Positions 1 to 9,921 of a DNA stretch of 64,000 bases are shown here, one piece after another. A program made the position numbers and the translations under genes. Each line of letters begins with the position of its first letter. Position 1 is the stretch's first letter. Under the pieces are notes generated by a model. That model saw only the letters and a program-made list of their open reading frames with translations. It did not search any database and was not told where the DNA came from. Origin of the DNA: an uncultured Chloroflexota bacterium (lineage in GTDB: Bacteria > Chloroflexota > Anaerolineae > Aggregatilineales > Phototrophicaceae); contig CALJKV010000103.1 in assembly GCA_937974245.1 (NCBI GenBank), positions 66,511-130,510 of the forward strand, written 5' to 3'.

Positions 1-1166
1 GGATCACCACGCACATGACCACGAAAGAAGAAGCGGCGGCGAAAGGTATCAAGCATTTTGAGCCGCGTGACTTCGAAGCAGCGGTGAGTGGAATTTGTGC
101 CGTCTTTGATGGGCTGGGAGCGGAAATCCGTGATTTAACGGCGGCGCTGGGCGTGGGGCGCACACAAGACCTGGTGGGGCGTGCCGACTTGCTGGAACAA
201 ATTGCTTTGCAGGATCGCATTGACCTGTCGGTATTGACAATCCCTGCCGCGAAGAATGCCAGGCCGCATCTGCAACCGGGCGTTGGCCGCCGCCTGACTC
301 GCCCGCGCAATACGCTCAGCAAGCAGCTTACCTCGGTCATCGCGGCGAGCGTGGCCCAGGGTGATTATGAACTCACGTATGATGATGAACAAGTGATGTC
401 TATGGATCGGGCATTGGGGACGCACCTGGCGGGGGCGCTGGCGCGGCGGGAATTCCCGGATTCTGACCTGATTGATGCTGTACATCTGGTATTCAGCAAC
501 TCGGCGGTTCCCGGTAACGGGTTAGCGGCGTTTAATGACTCGCCGCTGAATGTACTGGTCGAGGGTGGGGCGCAGGATGGTGTTGGCAAGTGTGCCAGGG
601 GCGGCGCGGTAACGATTTTGAAGGGTCTGACTCACGATGGGGAGTGGGTGGATGGCTCAGTAGGTAAGAGTTTTGCCTATGGCGCACAGGGCGGGATGTT
701 CATCGTGCAGGGGGATGCCGATACCCGCGCATGTATCCGTCTGAGTGGGGCGGATGTCATCTTTGGCGGTGAAGTCCGGGAACCGCTGCGGGATGAATTA
801 GGAGGGTTGGTGGCGAGAGCGAATCTAAAAGGTTATGCCTGCGAATATATGACTTCCGGGCGCGTGTTGATTATGGGCGACCCCGGCCCCTGGATGTGCG
901 CCGGAATGTCTGGTGGTGTGGTTTACCAGCGCATCCAACCGGAAATGAAGCTGACTCAGGACGCAATCCAACGCCGACTCGCCCCCAGTCGTATGGTTGA
1001 AATCATGCCTCTGGACGAGACGGGCGCAAGCGATGTAAATAGCCTGCTGCGGATATATATCCACACGCTGGAGGCTAACAACCAGGCTGATGCTGCCCAG
1101 CATCTTTACCGGTTGATGGATAGGCCGGAAGCGCACTTTATCAAGATTGCTCCTCCGGTTCATTAG
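1..1166 (+). CDS. gltB: Glutamate synthase large subunit, C-terminal part (5' end outside window)
   Basis: The reading frame is open to the left edge (ITTHMTTKEEAAAKG), so the ATG at 15 is internal and the gene is cut by the window. What remains is the end of the FMN/synthase domain and the C-terminal GXGXG beta-helix: Gly-rich turns such as GGAQDGVGKCARGG and GSVGKSFAYGAQGG are visible at about residues 185-235, followed by GADVIFGGE. In the family this domain supports the intramolecular ammonia channel between glutaminase and synthase sites in glutamate formation from glutamine and 2-oxoglutarate. The C-terminal tail is short. Identification is by domain pattern. Whether an N-terminal glutaminase domain is present cannot be seen. 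Confidence 0.8.
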   Translation, partial: ITTHMTTKEEAAAKGIKHFEPRDFEAAVSGICAVFDGLGAEIRDLTAALGVGRTQDLVGRADLLEQIALQDRIDLSVLTIPAAKNARPHLQPGVGRRLTRPRNTLSKQLTSVIAASVAQGDYELTYDDEQVMSMDRALGTHLAGALARREFPDSDLIDAVHLVFSNSAVPGNGLAAFNDSPLNVLVEGGAQDGVGKCARGGAVTILKGLTHDGEWVDGSVGKSFAYGAQGGMFIVQGDADTRACIRLSGADVIFGGEVREPLRDELGGLVARANLKGYACEYMTSGRVLIMGDPGPWMCAGMSGGVVYQRIQPEMKLTQDAIQRRLAPSRMVEIMPLDETGASDVNSLLRIYIHTLEANNQADAAQHLYRLMDRPEAHFIKIAPPVH

Positions 1167-1288
1167 AACTGTATTTCACCTGATAGCGAATACTGCCGCC
1201 TGTCATCGCCACTTGTGCAGCGTGCTGGGCGGCAGTATGATTCCGCGCTGTTTCAATCTCTTCTGTTTGCAAAGGTACAATAAACAAG

Positions 1289-2509
1289 ATGACCACCATG
1301 CAGGTCGCAGTTGGGATCATTGTGCTGATTACGTATGTGGGTATCGCTATCGGGCAGGTGCCGGGCCTGCGGATGAACCGCGCTACGATTGCACTCGCTG
1401 GTGCGGCAGCGTTAATCGCAGTGGGGGCAATTGACGAGAAGCGGGCTCTTGCCGCTATTGACATCGGCACGATTCTACTGCTGGCGGCTATGATGGTTAT
1501 TAACGCCAATTTAAGGATGGCGCGCTTCTTCCGATTGGTGGGAGATCGAGCAATGCGGCTGGCGCATACCCCGAAAACTCTGCTGGCACTGGTGATTCTG
1601 TCGTCCGGGGCTCTATCGGCGGTATTTCTGAATGACACGATCTGCCTGATGTTCACGCCTCTGGTGGTGGAACTCACGCAGCGCATGAAGCGCGACCCGA
1701 TTCCATATCTGACAGGGCTGGCAACTGCCGCGAATGTCGGTTCAACTGCCACCATTACAGGCAATCCCCAGAATCTTATAATCGGACAGTCCAGTGGTAT
1801 TCCCTATGTCACTTTTATGGCGTATCTTGCACCCGTAGCACTGATCGGGCTGGTGATCTGCTGGGGAGTTATTATGCTGGCTTATCCGGGTGAGTTTCGC
1901 GGCCTGTTGCCCGCTGTGGAGACGATTCCCGTTGAACCCTATTATCCGCTATTCCGGCGTACTATGCTGATTGTCAGCGGTCTGACACTTGCATTTCTAC
2001 TGGGTGCGCCAATTGTCTCGTCGGCGTGTGTCGCCGCTGGGCTGCTGCTGGTGTCGCGGCTCCGCCCGAATAAGCTTCTGGCGCTTGACTGGGAACTCCT
2101 GGCGATGTTTGGCGGGCTTTTTGTCGTGACTGGCGCGATTGAAATCGTAGGTCTGAGTGATATGCTGTTTGAGGCTACCGCAACTCTGCTACACGGGGGC
2201 GTAGCGACCCTGAGTATAACGACCGGCGTATTGAGCAACCTGGTCTCGAATGTGCCAGCAGTGTTGCTCCTGCGCCCCGAAATTGCTGCCTTCCCTAACG
2301 CTCACCAGAGTTGGCTTACCCTGGCTATGGCTTCAACGCTGGCTGGCAACCTCACATTGCTGGGTTCAGCCGCCACTTTGATCGTCGCCGAATTGGCCCG
2401 CACACACGGCGTGAACCTGAGTTTCCGCGTCTATCTGCGTGCCGGTATCCCGATCACCATCCTGACGATGCTGGCCGGGATTCTTTGGCTAAGCCTGATT
2501 CCGGTCTGA
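1289..2509 (+). CDS. SLC13/ArsB-type anion permease
   Basis: A 406-residue, very hydrophobic protein with about 10-12 membrane segments. It carries the two related halves typical of the ion-transporter superfamily: NDTICLMFTPLVVEL followed by NVGSTATITGNPQNLIIG near residues 112-165, and a second half with SNLVSNVPAVLLL and LLGSAATLIVAE near residues 310-375. These N-D/N-P hairpin motifs are known in the family to bind anion and Na+ or H+. It follows gltB by 122 bp, so co-transcription is possible but unproven. The substrate (dicarboxylate, sulfate, arsenite or other) cannot be told from sequence. A second member of the superfamily lies at 56209-57927. Confidence 0.8.
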   Translation: MTTMQVAVGIIVLITYVGIAIGQVPGLRMNRATIALAGAAALIAVGAIDEKRALAAIDIGTILLLAAMMVINANLRMARFFRLVGDRAMRLAHTPKTLLALVILSSGALSAVFLNDTICLMFTPLVVELTQRMKRDPIPYLTGLATAANVGSTATITGNPQNLIIGQSSGIPYVTFMAYLAPVALIGLVICWGVIMLAYPGEFRGLLPAVETIPVEPYYPLFRRTMLIVSGLTLAFLLGAPIVSSACVAAGLLLVSRLRPNKLLALDWELLAMFGGLFVVTGAIEIVGLSDMLFEATATLLHGGVATLSITTGVLSNLVSNVPAVLLLRPEIAAFPNAHQSWLTLAMASTLAGNLTLLGSAATLIVAELARTHGVNLSFRVYLRAGIPITILTMLAGILWLSLIPV

Positions 2510-2517
2510 TAACTCGC

Positions 2518-2850
2518 CTATAGCGGTTCCGGGTTGTCGTAGTACGATCGATTCTCTTTGAGCGGTAGTTCGGTGTGCGCGGTACGGACGCGGGCGCGTT
2601 CGGCACATGGCCCAACCTCATCACACCACCAATCGCGTTCGGCCCAGGCCGGTCCCCAGGGGCCTTCTACCGGGAACTGGGCGTGCCACCAGGCCTCGCA
2701 GGCGTCGCAGCAGAAATCTCGCTCCGATGAACGCTCCGGGTTTTTCTGAATGACTTTTTGACTGGTTGGATGAATGCGGATGTAGTAATCCATGTCAATC
2801 ACCGCGCCGCAGCCATCACAAACGAGTGTCGGAACGTCGTGAATGCTCAT
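2518..2850 (-). CDS. Small zinc-ribbon-like protein of unknown function
   Basis: About 110 residues. I place the start at the ATG giving MSIHDVPTLVCDGCG because AGAGG lies 7 bases upstream; an earlier in-frame start would add ten residues without a good ribosome site. Two cysteine pairs, CDGC near residue 12 and CCDAC near residue 50, look like a zinc-binding knuckle. The rest is rich in Trp and charged residues. It ends 8 bp from the convergent permease gene. I do not recognise a named family, and function is unknown. Confidence 0.6.
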   Translation of the reverse strand: MSIHDVPTLVCDGCGAVIDMDYYIRIHPTSQKVIQKNPERSSERDFCCDACEAWWHAQFPVEGPWGPAWAERDWWCDEVGPCAERARVRTAHTELPLKENRSYYDNPEPL

Positions 2851-3020
2851 CACGTACCTCTTTCTCGTCAGAACTTTCACTCAAGGACGGCGGTTGACGA
2901 CAATCAGGGAGCGGCGGGCTTAAGCGAAAGCCTATCGTATTTGGGTTACTTTCAGTGAACAGGGAAGGGGGAATACCCGGCAAGTGCCAGATGTCAGGTT
3001 AGGAGCTGCCGGACATCACT

Positions 3021-4643
3021 TTAGCCGGAAGCCTTCCCCAGGACTTGTTGAATCTTCAGCGCGAGGTGTAGCACCAGTCGGGTATCGGCGTCGTCCAGGT
3101 TGACGCCAGTGAGTTCAGTAATGCGTTCCAGGCGGTAAACCAGGGTATTGCGGTGGATTGCCAGGTCCGCCGCCGCTTTTGCGAGGTTGCCGTTTGCCTC
3201 GAAGTAGCTTTTTAAGGTCAGGATAAAGTCACTGTCTTTGCGGGCATCGTATTCGAGCAACTGTCCTAAAGTTTCATTGTGGAAATCGCGTAAGTGGGGG
3301 CCGGCAGTGTCTTTGAGCGCCAGCAGCAGGCGGAACAACTGCAAATCCCCGTAATAAGTGATGCCGGCAGGTGTGCCGAGTTCCTCTGCGATGTGAATTG
3401 CATCGCGGGCTTCGCGGTATGCGCCACGCAGAGCGGCCAACCCGGACGCCGGGCTGCTGATACCCGCCACGACGGTATCTCCTGGCAGGCGTGATACCAG
3501 TTGGTCACGTACCGCGCCGATGATTCCCTGCAAGCGCTCAATCGTCCCGCTCGTATCAAATGGGTAGAGGGCGATGATGACATCTACGTAATGGCCGACA
3601 GCGCCGTTAATATGCGTGCGAACCTGCGTGTCGCGCACGAGCGCAACCTGGTTTTCCAGGGTGAAGACCGTACCGGCGGCGGTCGTCGCATGGAAGACGA
3701 CGGCGACATACGATTCTTCGACTGCGAAACCGGACTGGTGGGCGCGGGTAGTCATCAGGTCGTGGTCATTGGAGACGCCGCTCAGCCACATCTGAATCCA
3801 ATCGCCCCGTGCCTGCTCAACAGCGATCCTGACCGCGCGACTTTTCGCCATTTCGACGGCACAGGCGTCCGCCCCATGTATCAATACCATCCGGGTAAAC
3901 TCATCCAGTCCCGACGACTGGCCGAACACGGTGAGGTATCCGGCGGGACGTTTTTCGACCCGTAAAACGGCCGTGTACCCAAGCGGGCTGGGGGTAATAT
4001 CGCTGCTTTCATCGGGCAGTAGCCGTTCCAGCCAGTTTTGGAACGCACCGAATGCTATTGAAGCGTGACGATCACGGCGCTGAACCTGGTCGGGGTCGCG
4101 CTGGGCAATGAGTGTGCCGGTGGTATCGTGCAGCAATATCGGGCGGGACGTAGCACGCGCCAATACCTGGAGTAGGCTGGCGATGTCGCGGTTTTCCATT
4201 ACGAGGCGGGTTAGCTGCCGCTGGATTTCCAGCACACGCTGGCTGACCTGAGCGGCGTAGTTGGCGATGGTGGCGTTGACCGCTCGTTCAATATGGGTGA
4301 GGTTGCTGCCATCGGGCAGCGCCAGCAGGCTGATCTGGTACTGGTTGGCTGCGTGAATGACGTCGTCTGCGAGGGTATCCGGGCAGGCCATTGCCCGCAC
4401 GCCAACTTCAGATAGCCCCTTGATCACATCAATCAGGGTGATACGGCTATCATAGGTTTGCAGAAGTTCGATAGAAACCAGCGCCAGCTCACCCCCATAG
4501 ATTTCAGAGAAAGCGGGTGGACGGGCGCGAACCGTCACGGCCCAGGTGATGGTGATTTCCGGCTCACCGGAGACCAGGGTTGTCCCTAAAGGCAGGGCCA
4601 ATTGCAAGATTGTTTGCAGTGTGACCGGGTTATTTTCGCTCAT
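3021..4643 (-). CDS. PucR-family transcriptional regulator
   Basis: About 540 residues. The N-terminal 120 residues resemble the PucR ligand-sensing domain, the middle contains a GGDEF-related/GAF-like region, and the C-terminus (about residues 480-530) has the CdaR/PucR helix-turn-helix with GNLAKAAADLAIHRNTLVYR, a strong family signature. Family members activate purine, sugar-diacid or amino-acid catabolic genes. The ATG chosen (MSENNPVT) has AGAAGG about 9 bases upstream; an upstream GTG lacks one. The adjacent genes do not point to a target regulon. Confidence 0.85.
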   Translation of the reverse strand: MSENNPVTLQTILQLALPLGTTLVSGEPEITITWAVTVRARPPAFSEIYGGELALVSIELLQTYDSRITLIDVIKGLSEVGVRAMACPDTLADDVIHAANQYQISLLALPDGSNLTHIERAVNATIANYAAQVSQRVLEIQRQLTRLVMENRDIASLLQVLARATSRPILLHDTTGTLIAQRDPDQVQRRDRHASIAFGAFQNWLERLLPDESSDITPSPLGYTAVLRVEKRPAGYLTVFGQSSGLDEFTRMVLIHGADACAVEMAKSRAVRIAVEQARGDWIQMWLSGVSNDHDLMTTRAHQSGFAVEESYVAVVFHATTAAGTVFTLENQVALVRDTQVRTHINGAVGHYVDVIIALYPFDTSGTIERLQGIIGAVRDQLVSRLPGDTVVAGISSPASGLAALRGAYREARDAIHIAEELGTPAGITYYGDLQLFRLLLALKDTAGPHLRDFHNETLGQLLEYDARKDSDFILTLKSYFEANGNLAKAAADLAIHRNTLVYRLERITELTGVNLDDADTRLVLHLALKIQQVLGKASG

Positions 4644-4748
4644 AGCGGCAGCCTTCTCGAACAAGTGGATTCGCACAATAAACGCAACAGGGTAGGTGAG
4701 GCGGTTGCTTCATCTACCCTGTATGTGTTACGGTAAACTGCTCAACAA

Positions 4749-7700
4749 TCAGCCGATTTGCTTGACCCCAACCGTGAGTCGTTCGCCATCGAACTCAAAC
4801 TCCTGGTGGAAGTAGCCATTATCCGGTTTTCCCGGCTGCACCGACTGGCTCAGGGTCTCCGCTGCGATGTAATCCACGAACTGCTGCACCGCCGCCCCCA
4901 GTCGTTCGCTGGCCGTGTAGACCATCTCGATTTTGTCCTCAATGTTGTAGTCAGCGTCGCGGCGCATAGTCTGGACACGGCGCACTACCTCGCGGGCGAG
5001 GCCCTCATTCACCAGGTCGCCAGTGAGTTTGATGTCGAGCGCGACCAGGTAATTGCCCTCTTCAGCCACTGCGAATCCCTCGGCAGGCTTCTTCTGCACT
5101 TCGACTTCTTCCGGCGTGACTTCAAATGTTTCGCCATTTAGTTCTAATGTGACAGTTTCGCCAGCCAGCAAGGTTTTTGCCCATTGGGTAATTTCCGTCG
5201 CAGCGCCTTCCCGCAGCGCCTTTTGCACCAGAGGGAAATTCTTACCGAACTTCTTCCCCAGCAAACTCGGCAGCGGATTAAGTGCATAGCTTACCACATC
5301 GCCCGTGCCTGCCAACACCTCAACGGCCTTCACGTTAAGTTCGGCTTTCACCAGGTCGCTCAACTGGCGCACCGCTTCGGCTTCGGCGGCTTCCCGCGTG
5401 GCGAAGTAGGCGCAGGCCAGCGGTTGGCGGGTGCGGATCGTCACACTTTCGCGGGCGGCACGTCCAAGGCTGACCAACCGCTGTACGACACGCATCTGCT
5501 CGATAGCCGTCTCGTTGACCATTGCCGGATTGTATTCCGGCCACAACGCGAGATGAACGCTGGGCGCAGTGTTCGTATCTAGATCGGCCACTAGCGAGCG
5601 GTAAAGTGCCTCGCTCACAAAGGGCGCGGTTGGGGCGATGAGTTTAGCCACTGTCACGAGGCATTCGTACAGGGTAGCATACGCGCCGCGTTTCTCGTCG
5701 TCATTTTCGCCTTTCCAGAAGCGCCGCCGGCTCAGGCGGACGTACCAGTTGCTCAGGGTTTCGACAAAGGCCTGTACCGGACGAGTCGCGCCGGGCACAT
5801 CATAGGCATCAAAGGATTCCGTCACGCTTTTAACCAGCGCGTGTAGTTCCGCCAGAACCCACTGGTCGAGCGGGTCGCGTTTCTCAATGGCAGGCTGTGC
5901 CTCGTTGGGATTCCAGTTATCAATGTTGGCGTAGGTTACAAAGAAACTGGCAGTATTCCAGAGCGTACTCCAGAATTTATTGATAACTTCGGTCACCAGA
6001 TCAGCCGAGAAGCGGCGCGGTTCACCTGGGGGGCCGGATGTGTAGAGATACCAGCGGAAGGGGTCAGCACCCTGCACATTCAGGATGTCCCAGGGGTCAA
6101 TGACGTTGCCCTTGCTCTTGGACATCTTCTGCCCGTCGGCATCCAGGATATGCCCCAGGCAAATCACGTTCTTGAAGGATGTCTGTTCAAAGACCATCGT
6201 ACTGATCGAGTGTAATGTGTAGAACCAACCACGAGTCTGATCAACTGCCTCGCAGATGTAGTCTGCCGGGAACTGACCCTCAAACATTTCGTGATTGTAG
6301 TGTGGGTAGCCCCACTGCGCCACCGGCATCGCGCCGCTGTCGAACCACACATCAATGACTTCCGGCACACGGCGCATTGTACCGCCCGTGCCATTCGGGT
6401 TGGGGAAGGTGATATCGTCCACATAAGGGCGATGTAAGTCCAGGTCGGTGAGGTCGCGCCCGGTAAGCTGGCTGAGTTCTGCCACACTGCCTATACAGAG
6501 CATATCGCCATTCTGGTCGTCTACCCAGATGGGCAGCGGCGTTCCCCAGTAGCGTTCACGCCCCAGCGCCCAGTCTTTGAGTTCATCCAGCCAGTTGCCG
6601 AAACGCCCGTTGCGGATATGCCCCGGCACCCAATTGACGCCCTGGTTCTCCGAAATCATCTTGTCGCGGTAGGCGGTCGTGCGGATAAACCATGAGTCAC
6701 GAGCGAAGTAAAGCAGGGGCGTGTCGCAGCGCCAGCAGAACGGATAATTGTGCTGGTAAAGTTGGGATTTATACAGCAGACCGCGTTTTTGCAGGTCGTG
6801 GGTTATTTCCGGGTCGGCATCTTTGACCCAGACGCCGCGATAGTCGGTTACGGCGTCAACGAACGTCCCATCCGATGCGACAGTTTGCAGCACTGGCAGG
6901 CTGTACTTTTGTCCTACGGCCATGTCATCCACACCAAAGGCCGGGGCGATATGCACCAGGCCCGTGCCGTCTTCCGTGCTGACGAAATCGCCCGCCACGA
7001 CGTAGGCGTAGTCCTGTTCTACCGGCAGGAAGGTGTAGAGTGGGTTATAGTGCTGGCCGAGCAGGTCTTTGCCTTTGAATCGCTTGATAATCCGGTAGTT
7101 TTCCGGGTGGATCAGCACTTTTTCAAGCAGTTCGGCGGCAAGAATCAGGTTTTCCATGCCGTCGCCATCCTGCGCTGGACCTTCGACCTGGACATAATCA
7201 ATGCTCTCGCCCACGGCCACCGCTACGTTCGCCGGGAGTGTCCAGGGGGTTGTTGTCCACACCAGGAAGTACACACCAGGCTGGTCACGCAGGGGGAAGC
7301 GCACGAAAATGCTGGGGTCTTCGACATCCTGATACCCCAGAGATACTTCATGACTGCTCAATGGCGTGCCACAGCGCCCGCAGTAGGGGACGACTTTCAG
7401 CCCTTTGTAGAGAAGGTCTTTTTCCCACAGCTGGCGCAGCACCCACCAAATGCTTTCCACATAGTCGTTGGTAAAGGTGACATAAGCGTTATCCAGGTCA
7501 GTCCAGTAGGCCATGCGCTCGGTGAAGCGTTCCCAGTCACCGATATTTCGCATGACGCTGGCGCGGCATTTTTCGTTGAAAGCCGCAATACCGTATTCTT
7601 CGATCTGGTGCTTGTGGGTGAAGCCAAGTTCTTTTTCGATAGCGATTTCTACAGGCAGGCCGTGCGTATCCCAGCCACCTTTGCGGAGGGCATAGTAACC

Positions 7701-7925
7701 GCGCATGGTCTTATAGCGCGGGAAGATGTCCTTGAACGCCCGCGCCAGCACGTGGTGCACACCGGGGCGGCCATTGACAGTCGGTGGGCCTTCATAGGTC
7801 ACATAGACCGGGCCACCTTCACGTTCCTGCATGGAGCGCTGGAAGATGCGGTTTTCGCGCCAGAAGTTGAGCTGGTCGCGTTCGAGTTTCTGAATATCTA
7901 CTTTGGCGTTGATTGCCTTAAACAT
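4749..7925 (-). CDS. ileS: Isoleucyl-tRNA synthetase (eukaryote-like type)
   Basis: A 1058-residue class I synthetase that charges tRNA-Ile. Seen: the HIGH-box region NGRPGVHHVLARAFKD near residue 45, where the box itself reads GVHH (a variant found in some eukaryote-like IleS); the WDTHGLPVE motif; an editing (CP1) domain with VWTTTPWTLPAN; and KMSKSKGN near residue 605. The long C-terminal extension is typical of the IleS2 group, often associated with mupirocin insensitivity, which is family knowledge and untested here. The start MFKAINAK has GAGGG 8 bases upstream. A 206-bp gap separates it from the upstream operon, so it probably has its own promoter. Confidence 0.96.
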   Translation of the reverse strand: MFKAINAKVDIQKLERDQLNFWRENRIFQRSMQEREGGPVYVTYEGPPTVNGRPGVHHVLARAFKDIFPRYKTMRGYYALRKGGWDTHGLPVEIAIEKELGFTHKHQIEEYGIAAFNEKCRASVMRNIGDWERFTERMAYWTDLDNAYVTFTNDYVESIWWVLRQLWEKDLLYKGLKVVPYCGRCGTPLSSHEVSLGYQDVEDPSIFVRFPLRDQPGVYFLVWTTTPWTLPANVAVAVGESIDYVQVEGPAQDGDGMENLILAAELLEKVLIHPENYRIIKRFKGKDLLGQHYNPLYTFLPVEQDYAYVVAGDFVSTEDGTGLVHIAPAFGVDDMAVGQKYSLPVLQTVASDGTFVDAVTDYRGVWVKDADPEITHDLQKRGLLYKSQLYQHNYPFCWRCDTPLLYFARDSWFIRTTAYRDKMISENQGVNWVPGHIRNGRFGNWLDELKDWALGRERYWGTPLPIWVDDQNGDMLCIGSVAELSQLTGRDLTDLDLHRPYVDDITFPNPNGTGGTMRRVPEVIDVWFDSGAMPVAQWGYPHYNHEMFEGQFPADYICEAVDQTRGWFYTLHSISTMVFEQTSFKNVICLGHILDADGQKMSKSKGNVIDPWDILNVQGADPFRWYLYTSGPPGEPRRFSADLVTEVINKFWSTLWNTASFFVTYANIDNWNPNEAQPAIEKRDPLDQWVLAELHALVKSVTESFDAYDVPGATRPVQAFVETLSNWYVRLSRRRFWKGENDDEKRGAYATLYECLVTVAKLIAPTAPFVSEALYRSLVADLDTNTAPSVHLALWPEYNPAMVNETAIEQMRVVQRLVSLGRAARESVTIRTRQPLACAYFATREAAEAEAVRQLSDLVKAELNVKAVEVLAGTGDVVSYALNPLPSLLGKKFGKNFPLVQKALREGAATEITQWAKTLLAGETVTLELNGETFEVTPEEVEVQKKPAEGFAVAEEGNYLVALDIKLTGDLVNEGLAREVVRRVQTMRRDADYNIEDKIEMVYTASERLGAAVQQFVDYIAAETLSQSVQPGKPDNGYFHQEFEFDGERLTVGVKQIG

Positions 7926-8131
7926 GAGTTTTCCCTCGTCTGTTATCTGCTGCCGAATACACAATATCCCGACTACACGCAGGTTATTCGTACCCGGTAG
8001 GCAATCAGCCGCAGTGTGAACACATCCCGCGTCCTCACCACGAAAGCACCTCCATGCGCTATGTCAACAAACCTGATATGGAAACGAATAGGGCAATTAT
8101 GACGGAAAATTCAGGATTCGGGTAGGGGAAA

Positions 8132-8599
8132 TTACGATTCTGGTTGTGTAACCAGTGGCATCCCTGACCACAGCATTTCACGTTTAAGCTGGAGCTGGGC
8201 GGCGTGATTCTCTAAATCATTGGTTGTGATGATGACTTCCCAACGGAGTCCAAAGATTGAGTGTGGGGAAACACCACTGCATCGGGCGATCTGGCCGATG
8301 CCGGATGCCGGGCAGTTGCCATCTGGGAATTCGCAGCTACCGCCTTGTTCCTGGTAGAACTGCGCGATATCACAGGCGGTCTGATGGGTGAGCAGCGTCC
8401 ACTGGTCTACCCCGTAATCCAGGTTCTGGTGTGTGAGTTCAGTGGTATTCGGCGGTAATGGCGGCCCTGGCGGAAACGCGATGGCGGCAAGGATGCCAAC
8501 TACCGGGCCGCCAATGACGACCAATACCACAAACGCAGCCGCCATAATGATGATCGGCCAGAAAGTGCGGCTGCGGGTGCGTGGTACTGCGGGCTGCAT
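8132..8599 (-). CDS. Single-pass membrane protein, unknown
   Basis: Last gene of the nine-gene minus-strand operon. About 155 residues with one membrane helix near residues 12-40 (WPIIIMAAAFVVLVVIGG) and an outside domain with four Cys (QTACDI, GSCEF, GNCPAS, ARCSG) that could form disulfides. The ATG at 8599 is preferred because it lies 17 bp past the stop of the preceding gene; a TTG at 8644 would overlap that gene. Its layout (N-terminal helix, Cys-containing domain of about 110 residues) resembles its upstream neighbour, so the two may be distant paralogues. No family recognised. Confidence 0.6.
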   Translation of the reverse strand: MQPAVPRTRSRTFWPIIIMAAAFVVLVVIGGPVVGILAAIAFPPGPPLPPNTTELTHQNLDYGVDQWTLLTHQTACDIAQFYQEQGGSCEFPDGNCPASGIGQIARCSGVSPHSIFGLRWEVIITTNDLENHAAQLQLKREMLWSGMPLVTQPES

Positions 8600-8615
8600 T
8601 GATGCCTGCCCCGGT

Positions 8616-9113
8616 TTACTTCTGCCAGGTGTACTGGTGTTCAACCAGTGTCATGCCGGTATTTTCACCAACGCCAGGCTGGATCACGATGAGTGTGAAG
8701 CGGGTAATGAAGAATCCAGAGTCATCAAACAAGCAGCGAATCTGATACGGCGCTACTCCTGCTTCGCCCCGATCATAGGCGGGATAATTGCCAGCTACGG
8801 GGTCGCGTTTACAAAGTCGGAACGCCAGATCAGCATCCATGCCGTAAAAATCATCCATTTTCTGCTGGTAGTAACTCTCAACGTCTTCGGCAGAGACGCC
8901 CGGAATTTGAAACAGATCACTGGTGGAAATGGACGACCATACCCGCGATCCCCACTCGACTGAATTGGGATAGGGGTCAATCCGCAAGGGCTGCTGGTGC
9001 TGTGAACGGTCCAGGAAGAAAGAAATGACACCGCCGACGATGACCAGAATCCCGATTATCCCGGCGATCAGGCCGGCTCGTACAATTGAAATATTCCCAT
9101 CACGGCCTAGCAT
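8616..9113 (-). CDS. Single-pass membrane protein, unknown
   Basis: 165 residues with an N-terminal membrane helix (residues 10-33, AGLIAGIIGILVIVGGVISFF) and an exported soluble domain. The ATG has GAGGAG about 9 bases upstream. It follows the last TPR gene by 5 bp and is clearly in the same transcript. The start of the soluble domain (IDPYPNSVEWGSRVW) and the phrase DVESYYQQKMDDFYG suggest a small alpha/beta domain, but I recognise no family. Probably functions with the TPR membrane proteins encoded beside it (inference from operon structure). Confidence 0.65.
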   Translation of the reverse strand: MLGRDGNISIVRAGLIAGIIGILVIVGGVISFFLDRSQHQQPLRIDPYPNSVEWGSRVWSSISTSDLFQIPGVSAEDVESYYQQKMDDFYGMDADLAFRLCKRDPVAGNYPAYDRGEAGVAPYQIRCLFDDSGFFITRFTLIVIQPGVGENTGMTLVEHQYTWQK

Positions 9114-9118
9114 GTGGA

Positions 9119-9913
9119 CTACTCCTCAAGGAATGCTTGTATCTCGACAACATCGGCGGCTAATGCCTGACCATAGGGGGTGTTGTGAAAACGGGCAGCG
9201 TTCTCCTGCCAGTAGGGCAACCCGTCACGAATGACATCCGGCGCTGGCGTGTCACCTTGTCCCAGTCGGTAACGCATATATACCGTAAGTAAAGCACGAT
9301 GCGGCTCCAGCCCGGTTACTTCCAGTACGTCGAGATGGGTGGCGGCATCTTCCCATCCCCCTGATCGAAAATAAGCCTCCGCCAGATCAACGTGTACTAC
9401 CGGGGGGGCACCGGCTGCCAGTGCTTTCTGAATCGCTGCGATGGCTTCCGTATATTTGCCCATCATCATTAGTGTACGGCCAAATCCGTAGTGCGGGAAG
9501 TAGCCCAAGGGTCGTATCTGTACGGCTTTTGTTAAGACTTGTACGCTTTTGTCAAGGAGACCCAGCTGGCGATAGGTGTTGCCAAGCAGCGTCAGGGTTT
9601 GCGCGTCGGACTTGCCGGCGTCATCAACTGCTTCCAGGATACTACGTGCCGCGTCCATGTCTCCAGCCAGGTACTGGCGCTGCGCCTGGGTATAGGGTGT
9701 CACCATGCTGCGGTTGGCCCACATAATAATCACCTGGATGGCGATGAGCAGACCGAGGATACCAGCGAGTAACAGGGAGCGAGCATCCTGCGGGACAAGG
9801 AACAACACGATGATTGCCAGCGCCAGCAGCGCCAGCGCCATGAGGATAGCGACCTGCGCCGGGCGCTCCCAGGTGCGAAATCGGCTGAAGAAGTAGGCAC
9901 TCAGGCGTCCCAT
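9119..9913 (-). CDS. Membrane-anchored TPR protein (third paralogue)
   Basis: 264 residues. Two or three membrane helices lie in the first 70 residues, followed by about four tetratricopeptide repeats (GNTYRQLGLLDKSVQVLTKA, GRTLMMMGKYTEAIAAIQKA and similar). The C-terminus NTPYGQALAADVVEIQAFLEE matches the ends of the two upstream genes (AYGQALHYEITAIEQAL, DTLRTALGADIEAAQG), showing that the three are tandem paralogues. TPR arrays mediate protein-protein contacts; the partner is unknown. The start has AAGGA upstream. It lies 8 bp after the preceding gene. Confidence 0.75.
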   Translation of the reverse strand: MGRLSAYFFSRFRTWERPAQVAILMALALLALAIIVLFLVPQDARSLLLAGILGLLIAIQVIIMWANRSMVTPYTQAQRQYLAGDMDAARSILEAVDDAGKSDAQTLTLLGNTYRQLGLLDKSVQVLTKAVQIRPLGYFPHYGFGRTLMMMGKYTEAIAAIQKALAAGAPPVVHVDLAEAYFRSGGWEDAATHLDVLEVTGLEPHRALLTVYMRYRLGQGDTPAPDVIRDGLPYWQENAARFHNTPYGQALAADVVEIQAFLEE

Positions 9914-9921
9914 GTGCTTCC

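Noticed and set aside
1141..1764. A 207-codon minus-strand frame opposite the first permease
   Set aside because: Shadow of the permease; no motif or ribosome site.
6750..8000. A 416-codon open frame opposite ileS
   Set aside because: It is antisense to a clearly identified synthetase, with no family resemblance or ribosome site; a by-product of high-GC codon use.
7926..8131. A T-box-like stretch (GGTGAGGACGCGGG on the minus strand) before ileS
   Set aside because: It does not match the T-box core GGTGGNACCGCG and no terminator or antiterminator pair is visible.
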